Source: Desulfosporosinus sp. FKB (lineage in GTDB: Bacteria; Bacillota; Desulfitobacteriia; Desulfitobacteriales; Desulfitobacteriaceae). From it: a stretch of 64,000 nt of DNA. The notes under the pieces were generated by a model. The model worked only from the letters and a program-made list of their open reading frames with translations, did not search any database and had not been told where the DNA came from. The stretch lies in contig NZ_NADJ01000038.1 of assembly GCF_002196705.1 (NCBI RefSeq), positions 365,420 to 429,419 of the forward strand, read 5' to 3'. Below, piece after piece: positions 44,120 through 53,514 of this stretch (position 1 is the stretch's first letter; each line of letters opens with the position of its first letter). The position numbers and the translations under genes were made by a program.

Positions 44120-45394
44120 TTAACGAGTAAAGACTTCGTAAATTGCGAACTTCAGATAGTCTGTTTCCTCACTTCCTAATAGAACCGGATGATCTTTACC
44201 GGCACGGCGAAATTCTACTAAGCGCAAGATTTTATGGGCATCTGCTGCAGCTTCCTGCAACATTTTTTGAAAGCGTGCAGCACTTAAGTGGTATGAGCAG
44301 GATGCGGTTATTAAAACACCGCCATCTCGAACTAACTTCATCCCTTGAAGATTTATCTCCTTATAGCCCCGCAGCGCTCCTTCCAAAGCTTGACGGCTTT
44401 TAGCAAAGGCCGGAGGATCTAAAATGACGACATCCCAAGTTTTCTTATCGTTCACTTGTTTTCTTAAAAAATCAAAAGCATTTTCGGCAACAAATTGAGT
44501 ACGATGAAGGAATCCATTAAGCAAAGCATTTCTGTTGGCCATTTCAATAGCTTTCTCTGAGATATCAACACAAGTAACCTTTTTAGCCCCATACAGACAG
44601 GCATGCAACATAAATGATCCTGTATGGGAAAAGCAATCTAAGACCTCAGCACCATCCCAAAACGGATTTTTAATTTCTTTTCCCTTTTTATCTCGAGGAC
44701 ATCCATCAGGATCCTGATAAATCCCATGACTCGCTCCCCATCCAGTCATAATAGGCTTTAAGGAAGCTCGATTTTCACGTTGGTCAAAGAAATACCCTGT
44801 TTTCTGTCCTTCAGCTACATCGACCATGATCTTTAACCCATTTTCCTGGAGGATTATTTGGGTATCAAAAGGAGTGTCCACGAAGCCAACTCTCTCTTCC
44901 AGGCCTTCCAAACGCCGAACAGAAACATCACTTCGTTCATAAATCCCCCGCGGATTGAAAATTCTCTTTAAAGCCTGAACAATCCATTGTCGCCGGACTT
45001 CCATGCCAAGGGCAAGAATTTGAACTACAAGAACATCTTCATATTTATCAATAATTAGACCAGGCAAGAAATCCGCTTCACCATGGACGATCCGGCAGGA
45101 GGTTATATTAGATAATAACCATTGCCGCCGCTTCCAAGCATTTTGAATTTTATCTAAAAAATAGTCTTCATCAATGGGTTTTTCCGAATAGGATATCACT
45201 CGCAGAATTAGCTGCGACACGGGGTTATAAAATCCTTGGGCCAAGAAATGTCCGTCGTGGTTTAAAATATGTACAATATCCCCTCCCGAGGGATTCCCTT
45301 CGATTCTGCCAATTTCTCCGGGATAGATCCACGGATGCCCTTGTTCAAGCCTTCTTTTGCGATTTTTTATTAGAAACACTCTTGGTATAGACAT
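44120..45394 (-). CDS. class I rRNA large-subunit methyltransferase (RlmI/RlmK-like, COG1092)
   Basis: 424 residues. N-terminal PUA domain (KNRKRRLEQGHPWIYPGEIG), SAM-binding loop EVLDCFSHTGSFMLHACLYG and catalytic DVVILDPPAFAKSRQALEG. It methylates a cytosine of 23S rRNA in known members. About 30 residues rich in polar turns (YQDPDGCPRDKKGKEI) are inserted before the SAM loop, making it slightly longer than usual. Confidence 0.85.
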   Translation of the reverse strand: MSIPRVFLIKNRKRRLEQGHPWIYPGEIGRIEGNPSGGDIVHILNHDGHFLAQGFYNPVSQLILRVISYSEKPIDEDYFLDKIQNAWKRRQWLLSNITSCRIVHGEADFLPGLIIDKYEDVLVVQILALGMEVRRQWIVQALKRIFNPRGIYERSDVSVRRLEGLEERVGFVDTPFDTQIILQENGLKIMVDVAEGQKTGYFFDQRENRASLKPIMTGWGASHGIYQDPDGCPRDKKGKEIKNPFWDGAEVLDCFSHTGSFMLHACLYGAKKVTCVDISEKAIEMANRNALLNGFLHRTQFVAENAFDFLRKQVNDKKTWDVVILDPPAFAKSRQALEGALRGYKEINLQGMKLVRDGGVLITASCSYHLSAARFQKMLQEAAADAHKILRLVEFRRAGKDHPVLLGSEETDYLKFAIYEVFTR

Positions 45395-45560
45395 AAAAGA
45401 TCCTCGCTTTCAAAAACGTAAAGATTCATATCTTTAAAATATACCGTGAAATCAAAAGAAAGGAAAGCTTCCATTTCCCTTTCTTTCAAAGTTTCAGACA
45501 ATATCGCTTCATTTCATGTTAAAAAGCCATCCTTGTTGGATGGCTTTCTAATAAACGGTT

Positions 45561-45592
45561 GTTCAGCTTTACCTGAACGAGTTCACTCTGTT
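45561..45592 (+). repeat. TTCAGC hairpin repeat, copy 2
   Basis: GTTCAGCTTTACCTGAAC then GAGTTCACTC; one mismatch in the stem compared with 31609-31640. Abuts the end of the YkuS-like gene. Confidence 0.5.
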
Positions 45593-45830
45593 AGGAAAAA
45601 CGATCCCTAAGAACCTCAACGACTTCTTCCGCGCTCCGACCAGAGGCATTAATAACCGGCAATTTCACTGGCCAATCCGGTGATAAATTATTAGTTCCAT
45701 CACCCTTAACGACAACTGCCTGTATATTATACAATGCCTTTCCTTCTAAAGGAGCGGTTTTAAAGCCCGAAGCATGTAATGCTTGCACTACATTGGTGAG
45801 TCCATCTTCTACAGCAATCATTTTATACAT
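45591..45830 (-). CDS. UPF0180 (YkuS-like) protein
   Basis: 79 residues with IAVEDGLTNVVQALHASGF and PVINASGRSAEEVVEVLRDR, the UPF0180 pattern. Small Firmicute protein of unknown role. RBS GAGAGGGTG upstream. Confidence 0.75.
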   Translation of the reverse strand: MYKMIAVEDGLTNVVQALHASGFKTAPLEGKALYNIQAVVVKGDGTNNLSPDWPVKLPVINASGRSAEEVVEVLRDRFS

Positions 45831-45904
45831 TTATTTTTTCACCCTCTCCTCGAATTAAACTTAGTTTTCCACCGATAAATGATCTTATCCCGAGAGAAAT
45901 TTCC

Positions 45905-48202
45905 TTAAAAAGAATAGTTTTCTTTAAATAAACGCAGATAATCCACCGATAATCGTTCATCATTTATTTGCAGCTGGGGCTCCGAACAGGGAAAGATTCC
46001 TTGGATTGAACATGTTAGCAATCCCGAAGTTTCTACGCTTAAATGAATGCTGTTCCTCTGAGGCGGGGTTCTTTGTAAGAGCAGGGAATACTTGCCCGTT
46101 GGCTGCCGAAATCCTACCAATTGTATTTGTTTAGACAATTTAGACATGGGAAGAAATTCATCCGTTTTAACTTCGAAAGGATGATCACTTTCCAATTCTA
46201 GTTCTACCAAATAAGGCTCTTGAAGATAATTCAATTTTATGTTTAAACTCAAAAGTCTTTGGGCATTTAGATTTTTTTCCTCAACTGTCGCCGCCACACT
46301 TAAAGGAGCTTTCTCATTGAGCAGAGGTACCTCGACGCTTTTTCCTTCTTTGACGCCTAGATCCTTCACTAATTGACTCGGTAAACGTTCATCTGAATAT
46401 ATATGAATTTTCCCCTCCTGCCTTCCGAGCCATTCTTCTTGAACCGTAACTTGCTGCGGGTACTTCTCGTTGAAGGAGGGGACAAAACCTAAACAAAGCA
46501 CCAGCAGACTAATTCCGATCAAGGCCGGCATTTTTACATAGGCCAAAATTTTCCGAACAAGAGCGGAGCTCTTCAGGGCAACATGACAACAGGCAAGCAA
46601 AAAGGGAACTAAAAGTAAGGCATATGTTACAAGAAAAATGACAGGGTATTTACTGATGGCTTCATTAAAACTCAACCACTGATCAGAATTCAGAAGCTCA
46701 TAATGGATTGAATATAGGAAATAGGGACCTATTAGTACGAACAAGATATTGGAAAAAAAGTACTGAATGTCTAGACAAAAGAGCCAGAAAACAAAAGGAA
46801 AGGCGAGATCAATGCGTATAAGAGCTAAGGTTAGACTCAAAATCAAGAGCGGAAATCCAGCTGTCAGCCAATAGAGGTTTGCATCCCGGGTCATTGGCAG
46901 CTTTTTTAGCCAACCGGCAAGAAACATTATCAGGCTGACAGAAATCCCCACACGGGCAATGAGGTATACTTCCGGATGAGCGTAATATACCTTTTGGGTA
47001 TGTTTTAAGCTTTGCCAGAGGATTTCTCCAATTCCACCAGCTCCCACGATGATCATACTTAGAAGCATAATGATGCCAATACTTATAAAAACATTCTTCC
47101 AGGGTATTTTATCCTTGCGTTTTTTCAGGTAATTAAAATAGATAATAACTGTTAAAAGCAAAACAAGAATAATAAATCCTCTCAACGCAAAACTGGGCAG
47201 TACAAAAACATTACCGCCAATCTGAAACGAAAGATACAGCTCATCCCAGGTCTGAGGTCCAAGTTTGTCTAGTTTCATGTTATTCACTAACAAATGAACA
47301 AAGTTGCCAACAGTTTGCATAGTTTCCAGAGAAACATGATCCAGCCGATCTTCTGGTCTATGGAAATATCCTTCCGGCCTTCCGTAGATCCCCAAGCCCA
47401 AGGCAGGAATACCCTGATCTAAAAAAGAGCTGAAATCACTTGAACCACCCTGCGAATTGTCCCGGGTCATAACGGTAAAATCCCGGCTGAGATGAAAGGG
47501 AATATGGCTCTCTTTAGCCAAGGCAGAAACTTGTTTAAGCAGCTCCGGCGGGGCAGATTTATTGCCTGCAACATCAATCTCCAAAGGAGTTCCGACCATA
47601 TCAACATTGATCATCCATTGTACAGCTGATAAATCAGCTTGTGAGATGTAATAATTCGAACCAACAAGTCCGTTTTCTTCCGCGCCAAAAAAAACCAGTT
47701 GATAGGTTTTTTGATGAGGTTCCTTGCTTAAGACTCGTGCAAGTTCAAGCAATACTCCTACCCCTGAACCATTATCTACAGCTCCGGGTACATTCATTGC
47801 TGCCGTATCATAATGGGCTCCGAGAACAACCGTATCTGGAAGTGTCCCAGGCAGCTCAGCGATGATATTTTGACTATTTATCAATTCAACACGTTTTTGA
47901 GGGTCGTTGAGGGATGGATTGCGAAGGATCACTTTACTAAATGGCTGTTCACGAACTTTCCAGCCATTTTGGCTTAAAACATAAGCGATATACTGAGCTG
48001 CCTTTATCTCTCCTTTGCTCCCGGCTGGGCGAGGACCAATCTTATCCGTAAGATATTTGACATAATCAAAGGCTGAAGCTGCAGAGAAGCTTAAACCTGA
48101 TCCTTGAGCAGGCAAAACAGCTTCAGCCTTACTGTTCACACACCCTAGAATTACCAAAACGCTAAAAATCGTCATCACGATAATAGTCCAACGAGTTTTC
48201 AT
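45905..48202 (-). CDS. M28-family peptidase lipoprotein with C-terminal membrane domain
   Basis: 765 residues from the ATG at 48202. A lipobox signal peptide (VLVILGCVNSKAEA) puts it outside the membrane. Residues about 45-330 are an M28 aminopeptidase: zinc ligands in VVLGAHYDTAAMNVPGAVDN, FFGAEENGLVGSNYY and NVDMVG. About eight membrane segments follow, then a soluble end. Upstream in-frame sequence to 48475 lacks an RBS and overlaps the divergent gene. Probably degrades peptides at the cell surface. Confidence 0.8.
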   Translation of the reverse strand: MKTRWTIIVMTIFSVLVILGCVNSKAEAVLPAQGSGLSFSAASAFDYVKYLTDKIGPRPAGSKGEIKAAQYIAYVLSQNGWKVREQPFSKVILRNPSLNDPQKRVELINSQNIIAELPGTLPDTVVLGAHYDTAAMNVPGAVDNGSGVGVLLELARVLSKEPHQKTYQLVFFGAEENGLVGSNYYISQADLSAVQWMINVDMVGTPLEIDVAGNKSAPPELLKQVSALAKESHIPFHLSRDFTVMTRDNSQGGSSDFSSFLDQGIPALGLGIYGRPEGYFHRPEDRLDHVSLETMQTVGNFVHLLVNNMKLDKLGPQTWDELYLSFQIGGNVFVLPSFALRGFIILVLLLTVIIYFNYLKKRKDKIPWKNVFISIGIIMLLSMIIVGAGGIGEILWQSLKHTQKVYYAHPEVYLIARVGISVSLIMFLAGWLKKLPMTRDANLYWLTAGFPLLILSLTLALIRIDLAFPFVFWLFCLDIQYFFSNILFVLIGPYFLYSIHYELLNSDQWLSFNEAISKYPVIFLVTYALLLVPFLLACCHVALKSSALVRKILAYVKMPALIGISLLVLCLGFVPSFNEKYPQQVTVQEEWLGRQEGKIHIYSDERLPSQLVKDLGVKEGKSVEVPLLNEKAPLSVAATVEEKNLNAQRLLSLNIKLNYLQEPYLVELELESDHPFEVKTDEFLPMSKLSKQIQLVGFRQPTGKYSLLLQRTPPQRNSIHLSVETSGLLTCSIQGIFPCSEPQLQINDERLSVDYLRLFKENYSF

Positions 48203-48356
48203 CACCCTCATAACCCCATGCCCTTTCAAAGCTTTAAACTCACCCTGCCCAATTCTTATGAAAAACTTCTTGAGGTTATGCCTTTCCAATCTTTTAACCT
48301 TTTGGACACATATGTTATAATGTAGACAAATTTTGACCTTGGGAGAAATAAATATT

Positions 48357-49379
48357 ATGCCTAAGCGACATATCCCCTTAGTTACAATAGTTATTCTTTT
48401 ATTCTGTCTTCTGTTTTTAAGTGGCTGTACCATGAAAGTTCCTAAGATTTTTGCTAAGAAGGCCCCTACTTCCAATCTTTCTGCCGGAGCACTTTTGATT
48501 GATCAAGAGGCCATCTATCAACGCACCATTACTCTGATTCAATCAGCACAATCCTCAATTTACGTAGAACAAGCCGAGTTTGACGACCCTCAACTCATCA
48601 ATCTTTTGCTGTCTAAGTCCCATTCAGGTATCGAAGTTCATATCCTCTTAGACCAATGGCAAAAACAAAATTGGGCTACTCTCGACCAGTTAAAAAATCA
48701 AAATGTATCGATTCAGTATTATCCTGCTCAGAAAGGACAAAGTGACCATACTAAGTGGTTAATTGTTGACCAAAACAAAGCTTTAGTTTACGGACCATCC
48801 TGGACAAGTGAAGGATTCAAAGCTCATGATTTAGCTGTGGAGCTTTCCGGAAGTTCTGCCTTGAAAATCGCAGCTCTCTTTTCCAAAGATTGGGAATTCA
48901 CCACAACCTTCCCTTTAGATGTACCAAAAACAACGACTCTTAATAACGATAATATTACATTGGCTGTCAACGCTAACGTCAAGCAACAACTACTGGAGTA
49001 TATATCCAGCAGTACAAAATCCATCTGGATTGAAAACACAGAAATCACTGAACCAGATATCGTTCAAGCCTTACTTGATGCTGCAGGAAAAGGCCGAGAT
49101 ATCCGCATTATCTTAGACTCCACTGTTGCCGGCAAAACACCGGTAACTCTGGAAAAATTAAAAGCAGGCGGCATATTCATACGTTATTTTCCTAAGCAGT
49201 CACCTCTCGGACTTCATCTGGCAATTTTTGACCAGAACTCCTTTCTGGCAAGCGGCTCCGAATGGACACGTTATAACTTTGTTGCAGATCACGAGTTTTC
49301 TATTACAGTCCCCTCTCCTACTGCAACCTCAAAATTGGACCAGATGTTTCAAGAGGATTGGAAGAAAAGCTCACCTTAA
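48357..49379 (+). CDS. phospholipase D-like lipoprotein with one degenerate HKD motif
   Basis: 340 residues, ATG at 48357 after TGGGAGAAA. Lipobox LLFLSGCTMKVPK. First HKD motif intact (SDHTKWLIVDQNK, about residues 125-138); the second reads GLHLAIFDQNSF, where the expected H-x-K has lost its lysine. Members are phosphodiesterases or nucleases. With only one full motif, activity would need a dimer or be lost. Divergent from the M28 peptidase. Confidence 0.75.
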   Translation: MPKRHIPLVTIVILLFCLLFLSGCTMKVPKIFAKKAPTSNLSAGALLIDQEAIYQRTITLIQSAQSSIYVEQAEFDDPQLINLLLSKSHSGIEVHILLDQWQKQNWATLDQLKNQNVSIQYYPAQKGQSDHTKWLIVDQNKALVYGPSWTSEGFKAHDLAVELSGSSALKIAALFSKDWEFTTTFPLDVPKTTTLNNDNITLAVNANVKQQLLEYISSSTKSIWIENTEITEPDIVQALLDAAGKGRDIRIILDSTVAGKTPVTLEKLKAGGIFIRYFPKQSPLGLHLAIFDQNSFLASGSEWTRYNFVADHEFSITVPSPTATSKLDQMFQEDWKKSSP

Positions 49380-49392
49380 GCAAAGATCCCGG

Positions 49393-49445
49393 ATTCATAT
49401 AAAAACCACCCAAAGCATTTTGCCTTGGGTGGTTTTTATATGAAT
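49393..49445. terminator. long bidirectional terminator
   Basis: A 22-base arm (begins ATTCATATAAAAACCACCCA) pairs with its inverse around AGCATTTTGCC; between convergent genes. Confidence 0.85.
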
Positions 49446-49452
49446 CAAGGAT

Positions 49453-50082
49453 TTAAGATCTTTGGTCAATTTTTTCTAAGTGCTGACAATCTCCGACCAA
49501 CTCCGGTTTCCATCCATTACCGTCAACTTCAAAAATATTGAGGGCAGTATTATTCTGCCAAGGAGTTTTGGCCCAATCATGAATCTCAAAACCTAAAGCT
49601 TTAGTTACTAATAGTTTCAGGGTTAGCCCATGGGTTACCACACAAATAGTCTCTCCTGGATGGTTGGCAAGAATCTTTTGTACAAAATCCCAGGAGCGTA
49701 ATAGTACCATTTCCATATTTTCACCGCCGGGAGTCGTGACTAAATGCGGAGATGAATCCCATATTTTAAATAAATCCGGATATGCTTTCCGTAATTCTCC
49801 CCAAATATGCCCTTCCCAATCGCCAAAGGAAAATTCTCGCAAGGCAGGATTGACGATCAGTTGATCCAATCCGATTTCTCGCCGAATCTCTTCAGCAGTT
49901 CCACGAGCCCTAGGAGCGTCACTGGAATATATATATTGAATCCCCTCGTCTTTAAGCCTATTAGCCAAAGATTGAGCCTGAAGCAGCCCAGTTTCGGTAA
50001 GAGGGGAATCCAGACGCCCTTGTACACGCCCTTCAGTATTCCACAAGGTTTGGCCATGACGAGTCAAAATTATCCTTGTCAT
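49453..50082 (-). CDS. histidine phosphatase (phosphoglycerate mutase-like)
   Basis: 209 residues. Catalytic RHG in ILTRHGQTLWN, ALREFSFGDWEGH, and the second histidine in CVVTHGLTLKLLV. Family members act on small phosphorylated metabolites, for example phosphoglycerate or cobalamin precursors; substrate uncertain. Lies just downstream of the 6S RNA on the same strand. Confidence 0.85.
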   Translation of the reverse strand: MTRIILTRHGQTLWNTEGRVQGRLDSPLTETGLLQAQSLANRLKDEGIQYIYSSDAPRARGTAEEIRREIGLDQLIVNPALREFSFGDWEGHIWGELRKAYPDLFKIWDSSPHLVTTPGGENMEMVLLRSWDFVQKILANHPGETICVVTHGLTLKLLVTKALGFEIHDWAKTPWQNNTALNIFEVDGNGWKPELVGDCQHLEKIDQRS

Positions 50083-50198
50083 TCGTACACCTCTTATAAA
50101 AGAAACTTATCCGGCACAAAGCAGCTGATAGAAAAAGATCGCCTTGTTTCGCGGATATTCAACAGTGTGTATAAATTAGATCTTCTGATAATACAACA

Positions 50199-50403
50199 AG
50201 GGTAGGAAATTCTCCCTACCCTCCCCGACTTGCCGTAAGATTTCAGGTTTCTGACCCCGCTTTCGCAGGTGGGCACCTAGTCCATGCTTTCCAACTTCCC
50301 TGTTTCAAAAAGAAAGGGCTTGCTGTAGTTACATGGCATTTAGTTCCCGTGTCATTAATAGGATCAAAACCATGAAGATCTCTACGCACAAGTCAGGCTA
50401 TGT
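50199..50403 (-). ncRNA. ssrS: probable 6S RNA
   Basis: The minus strand between 50403 and 50221 folds as a long rod. Closing stem CCTGACTTG pairs with CAAGTCGGG; GTAGAGAT with ATCTTAC; GGTTT and GATCC with GGGTC and AAACC; an internal bubble and a terminal hairpin (CCCT/AGGG) follow. A terminator hairpin GGGTAGG/CCTACCC is at 50199-50220. The size of about 185 bases and this layout are those of 6S RNA, which binds sigma-70 RNA polymerase. TATAAT lies just upstream of the 5' end. Confidence 0.7.
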
Positions 50404-50453
50404 TTTTATTATATCACCATAATTCAAAAAAATCTCTAGCAAATGCTTGGAAA

Positions 50454-50903
50454 TTATCGTTTTCGCAGTTTATCCTCAATTTCCGCCATTCGATCCTGCA
50501 ATAAAGCAATGGACATCTCTTGATTACGTACGCGGCGACGAAGATGATCGACGAGTTGAAGAAGTTCCTGGAGATTTTCGTTAATGGTATCATTATTTTG
50601 TTGTTCGTCGTCAGTAGGATTTTCATCGTTCTCTTTTTCACTAGACGAAGGTTCTATACCGTCAACTGTTTGGGTTGCTAGTAGGTAACGAAACCGAGCG
50701 TATCTGGAATTTCTTCCGGGCTGAACGTCGAGTACCCCATCTTCTGCCAATGCTTGAATAGCTCGTTTTAAGGTGACACTTGCTGCTCCCGTTTCTCTCT
50801 GAATATCTGAATATGCTAATTCAAAATCTTGTCCTTGATACATATTAGAAATCTTCTCAAAAAAATCGACAAATTTCCGATGAGTTTTTTCCTTTAATCT
50901 CAA
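50454..50903 (-). CDS. winged-helix DNA-binding protein with C-terminal coiled coil
   Basis: 149 residues from TTG at 50903 (GGAAGG upstream); a GTG at 50927 would add 8 residues but has no RBS. Residues 5-70 form a winged helix (YSDIQRETGAASVTLKRAIQ, GVLDVQPGRNSRYARF). A polar linker leads to a coiled coil near 105-145 (LLQLVDHLRRRVRNQEMSIA). No family name recognised. Upstream of the 6S RNA gene. Confidence 0.6.
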   Translation of the reverse strand: MRLKEKTHRKFVDFFEKISNMYQGQDFELAYSDIQRETGAASVTLKRAIQALAEDGVLDVQPGRNSRYARFRYLLATQTVDGIEPSSSEKENDENPTDDEQQNNDTINENLQELLQLVDHLRRRVRNQEMSIALLQDRMAEIEDKLRKR

Positions 50904-51191
50904 AGCTAGTCCATCCTTCCACAACACTAATTAAAACACTGAAGAATAATTAATATTATAGCAAATTTTAAACAAAAATCCATACTAAGGATTACTTTTA
51001 ACATGAAGTTTGAAATACAATTTTAAAATAATCTTCTTATCTCCATAAAGTTTTTGAATTACTCCATCTACTAAACTAAAAGTATGTTCTCCGGCTGGTT
51101 CCTCGCAAATATATTTTTATCTTTATCGGAAGGTGTTGTCATACTCTTAGGAAAAGAGGCATAGGTAGTTAACAATTAAAGGAGGGATACC

Positions 51192-51563
51192 ATGACAAAA
51201 TCCTTTCAGTTAACGATGATTTTAAAAGGAATTCTTTTAGCAACCGGGTCAGCCTTATTGTTATCGGTAGTTTTCGGAATCGTTCTTTCCTACACATCCG
51301 TTCCAGAATCAGACTTGTTCCTCAATATTATCTTTGGCTTTAGTGTTTTTGCAGCATCCTTTATTACTGCACATCAAGCAGGCACTAAAGGTTTATACTA
51401 CGGGCTTGCCATCGGATTGGGCTTTTCACTCGTCGTTCTTATTCTATCGGCCGTTTTGTGGTCGGATGCGCCTTCATGGCTCAGGATGGGTGAAAAGGCC
51501 GTTATTGCTCTTGTATCCGGTGGAATAGGCGGAATTATTGGAGTACTTTTCCCTAACACTTAG
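51192..51563 (+). CDS. TIGR04086-family membrane protein
   Basis: 123 residues, AAAGGAGGG upstream. Four TM segments with the glycine-rich GLYYGLAIGLGFS and VSGGIGGIIGVLFP endings of this family. Found in many spore-forming Firmicutes; function unknown. Followed by a 24-base-stem terminator. Confidence 0.75.
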   Translation: MTKSFQLTMILKGILLATGSALLLSVVFGIVLSYTSVPESDLFLNIIFGFSVFAASFITAHQAGTKGLYYGLAIGLGFSLVVLILSAVLWSDAPSWLRMGEKAVIALVSGGIGGIIGVLFPNT

Positions 51564-51593
51564 AACAATTGAACTTGAACTCATCAAACAACG

Positions 51594-51647
51594 ATAAATA
51601 GAAATTAGAGGGAAATCCCTAAAGATTTCCCTCTAATTTCTATTTAT
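51594..51647. terminator. terminator with a perfect 24-base stem
   Basis: The left arm begins ATAAATAGAAATTAGAGG and pairs over 24 bases with the right arm around CCTAAA. Confidence 0.85.
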
Positions 51648-51762
51648 ATTAAAAATTTCCTGCAATAAAATATCACTATATCTATTTATGTGTTCATAAC
51701 TCTTTTCATTTGATCCCCTAAGTTATACAATATCCTCAAAGCAATCGAAAGGGGAATAATCT

Positions 51763-52203
51763 ATGTGTATTGAAAAAACTCCCTGGGAACAAGTGATCGA
51801 TTTTCACGGCCATACCTGTCCGGAAATAGCCTTAGGTTACCGGGTTGCCCAAATTGCTATGCGCGAATTAGGTATTAAACCAACACCCAGCGCTGAGCTT
51901 ATGGTGACAGCCCATACCCATTCTTGTGCTTTAGACGCCTTTCAAATATTAAATCATGCAACCTTCGGCCGAGGAGCACTAAAGGTCGATGAGAATAAAC
52001 AGCACAAATACCTCTTTGCATATTCGGGCACCTCTGTGCGTGTGGCCATAACCATACTCCCGGAAATTCTTGAGCATTTGGTTATACCGGAAAATTTAGC
52101 CACCCGCCGCGAAATACAAAATGCAACTTTAGAAGCAATCCAGTTTATTCTCAGTTCTGAAGAAACCATGTTTTGCACAATTCAAAAAGACGAACATCAG
52201 TAA
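51763..52203 (+). CDS. FmdE-family protein
   Basis: 146 residues, AAAGGGGAA upstream. Metal-binding start DFHGHTCPEIALGYRVAQIA and CALDAFQILNHATFGRGAL match FmdE, first described beside formylmethanofuran dehydrogenase but common in Firmicutes with no such enzyme. Probably a metal or metallocofactor-binding protein. The C-terminal zinc ribbon of longer members is absent. Confidence 0.8.
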   Translation: MCIEKTPWEQVIDFHGHTCPEIALGYRVAQIAMRELGIKPTPSAELMVTAHTHSCALDAFQILNHATFGRGALKVDENKQHKYLFAYSGTSVRVAITILPEILEHLVIPENLATRREIQNATLEAIQFILSSEETMFCTIQKDEHQ

Positions 52204-52248
52204 AGCATGTTCACAAGGATTGGGGACTAAGAAGAATGATAACCTTCC

Positions 52249-53058
52249 TTAAATCAAATCCTCGGGAGTATTATTTATGTCCTTATGTTGACGATCTTTC
52301 CAGATTCTCCACACCAACAAACATAAGGCGATAATGACAGCTACCGAGCTGCTCCATTGTGCCGCTGTCCAATGGAACAAGAACCTTGGGCTGTCACCTC
52401 TTAGCCCTTCGAGGAAAAACCTTGAGGTGTTATAGAAGACTAAATAAAGCAGGAAAATCGTCCCTGAGGGCCATTTCTTTAGCTTGAGGATGACGAGGAT
52501 TGCAAAGATAATAATGTCGGCTTGTCCTTCCCATACTTCGGCTGGCCAAAGAGGTTGGTTGCCAAAAGTATCCCGGGCAATTGTCCCTACCGGATAGAGG
52601 ATGCCAAAGTTTCCTCCTGTTGGACCCCCGAAAGCATCACCATTCATTAGATTAGCGTCTCTGCCTATTGATTGAGCAAGCATCAAGCCAGGAGCAATTA
52701 AATCGGCAAGATCCCAGAAGGGAAGTTTTTTACGCCAGACATATAGTCCTCCTCCTAATAAGGCCCCGACGACTCCGCCTTGGATAGAAAGTCCTCCATG
52801 CCAGATAGCAATAATTTCACCAGGATATTTGCTATAGTAAGACCAATCGAAAAAAAACACCTGCCAAATCCTTGCACCCAGCAACCCGCAAAGAAGTAAT
52901 ATAGGCGCCAAATCAAGCATGGTCTCCATATATTCTTCTCGTTTGTCAGCTTTGGCAAAGTATAAAGTGACTCCTACTCCCAGAACAAAGGCTAACGCAA
53001 AAAGCGTGCCATAAGCACGTATTGGGAAATTTCCAATAAAAAACCAAAACTGATGCAT
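52249..53058 (-). CDS. lgt: prolipoprotein diacylglyceryl transferase
   Basis: 269 residues from ATG at 53058, after GTGGAGG. Seven TM segments, conserved HGGLSIQGGVVGALLGG and the GRDANLMNGDAFGG loop. Lgt adds diacylglycerol to the lipobox cysteine of lipoproteins, several of which are in this window. Start NFPIRAYG is typical. Confidence 0.93.
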   Translation of the reverse strand: MHQFWFFIGNFPIRAYGTLFALAFVLGVGVTLYFAKADKREEYMETMLDLAPILLLCGLLGARIWQVFFFDWSYYSKYPGEIIAIWHGGLSIQGGVVGALLGGGLYVWRKKLPFWDLADLIAPGLMLAQSIGRDANLMNGDAFGGPTGGNFGILYPVGTIARDTFGNQPLWPAEVWEGQADIIIFAILVILKLKKWPSGTIFLLYLVFYNTSRFFLEGLRGDSPRFLFHWTAAQWSSSVAVIIALCLLVWRIWKDRQHKDINNTPEDLI

Positions 53059-53196
53059 TAATTTTTCCTCCACTCAAACTATATCTGCCTGTTTTTTCAA
53101 GTTTCCAGTATTATAGCCAAACTTCCTTTGATTATATCCAACTATATCCAAAATTGCAATTCAGACTACGCCTAGAGCACGATAGTACAAAAAATA

Positions 53197-53231
53197 ATGA
53201 CAGATCCGATGCTATGTCCATCGGATCTGTC
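53197..53231. terminator. terminator
   Basis: TGACAGATCCGAT and ATCGGATCTGTCA pair perfectly around GCTATGTCC. Confidence 0.8.
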
Positions 53232-53236
53232 ATGTT

Positions 53237-53437
53237 TTATAAAGTATTCAGTTTAGAAAAGAAACGATTATGCCGGTCCGAATCAGGAATAGAAGCCTCT
53301 CGTTCATTTTTTCCCAAAGGTTTTTGAACTGCTTGGAAATAGGTTGAATGTTTCCTTTTACCAGTTAAAGCATCTGAATAAACAGTAACTACTAAGATAG
53401 CGACAGCAATAAGAGCTACTAACCATTGAAAGAGCAT
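53237..53437 (-). CDS. small single-pass membrane protein
   Basis: 66 residues; GGAGGTG upstream. TM at residues 3-22 (FQWLVALIAVAILVVTVY), then a basic, polar tail. Follows the FtsA-like gene on the same strand. No family recognised. Confidence 0.5.
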   Translation of the reverse strand: MLFQWLVALIAVAILVVTVYSDALTGKRKHSTYFQAVQKPLGKNEREASIPDSDRHNRFFSKLNTL

Positions 53438-53514
53438 TATTTACACCTCCATCACCATTTTATGGCCTCTGGAAAGAATGTCAAGTGTTCTTTTGCTCAA
53501 TCTTTTACCAATCG

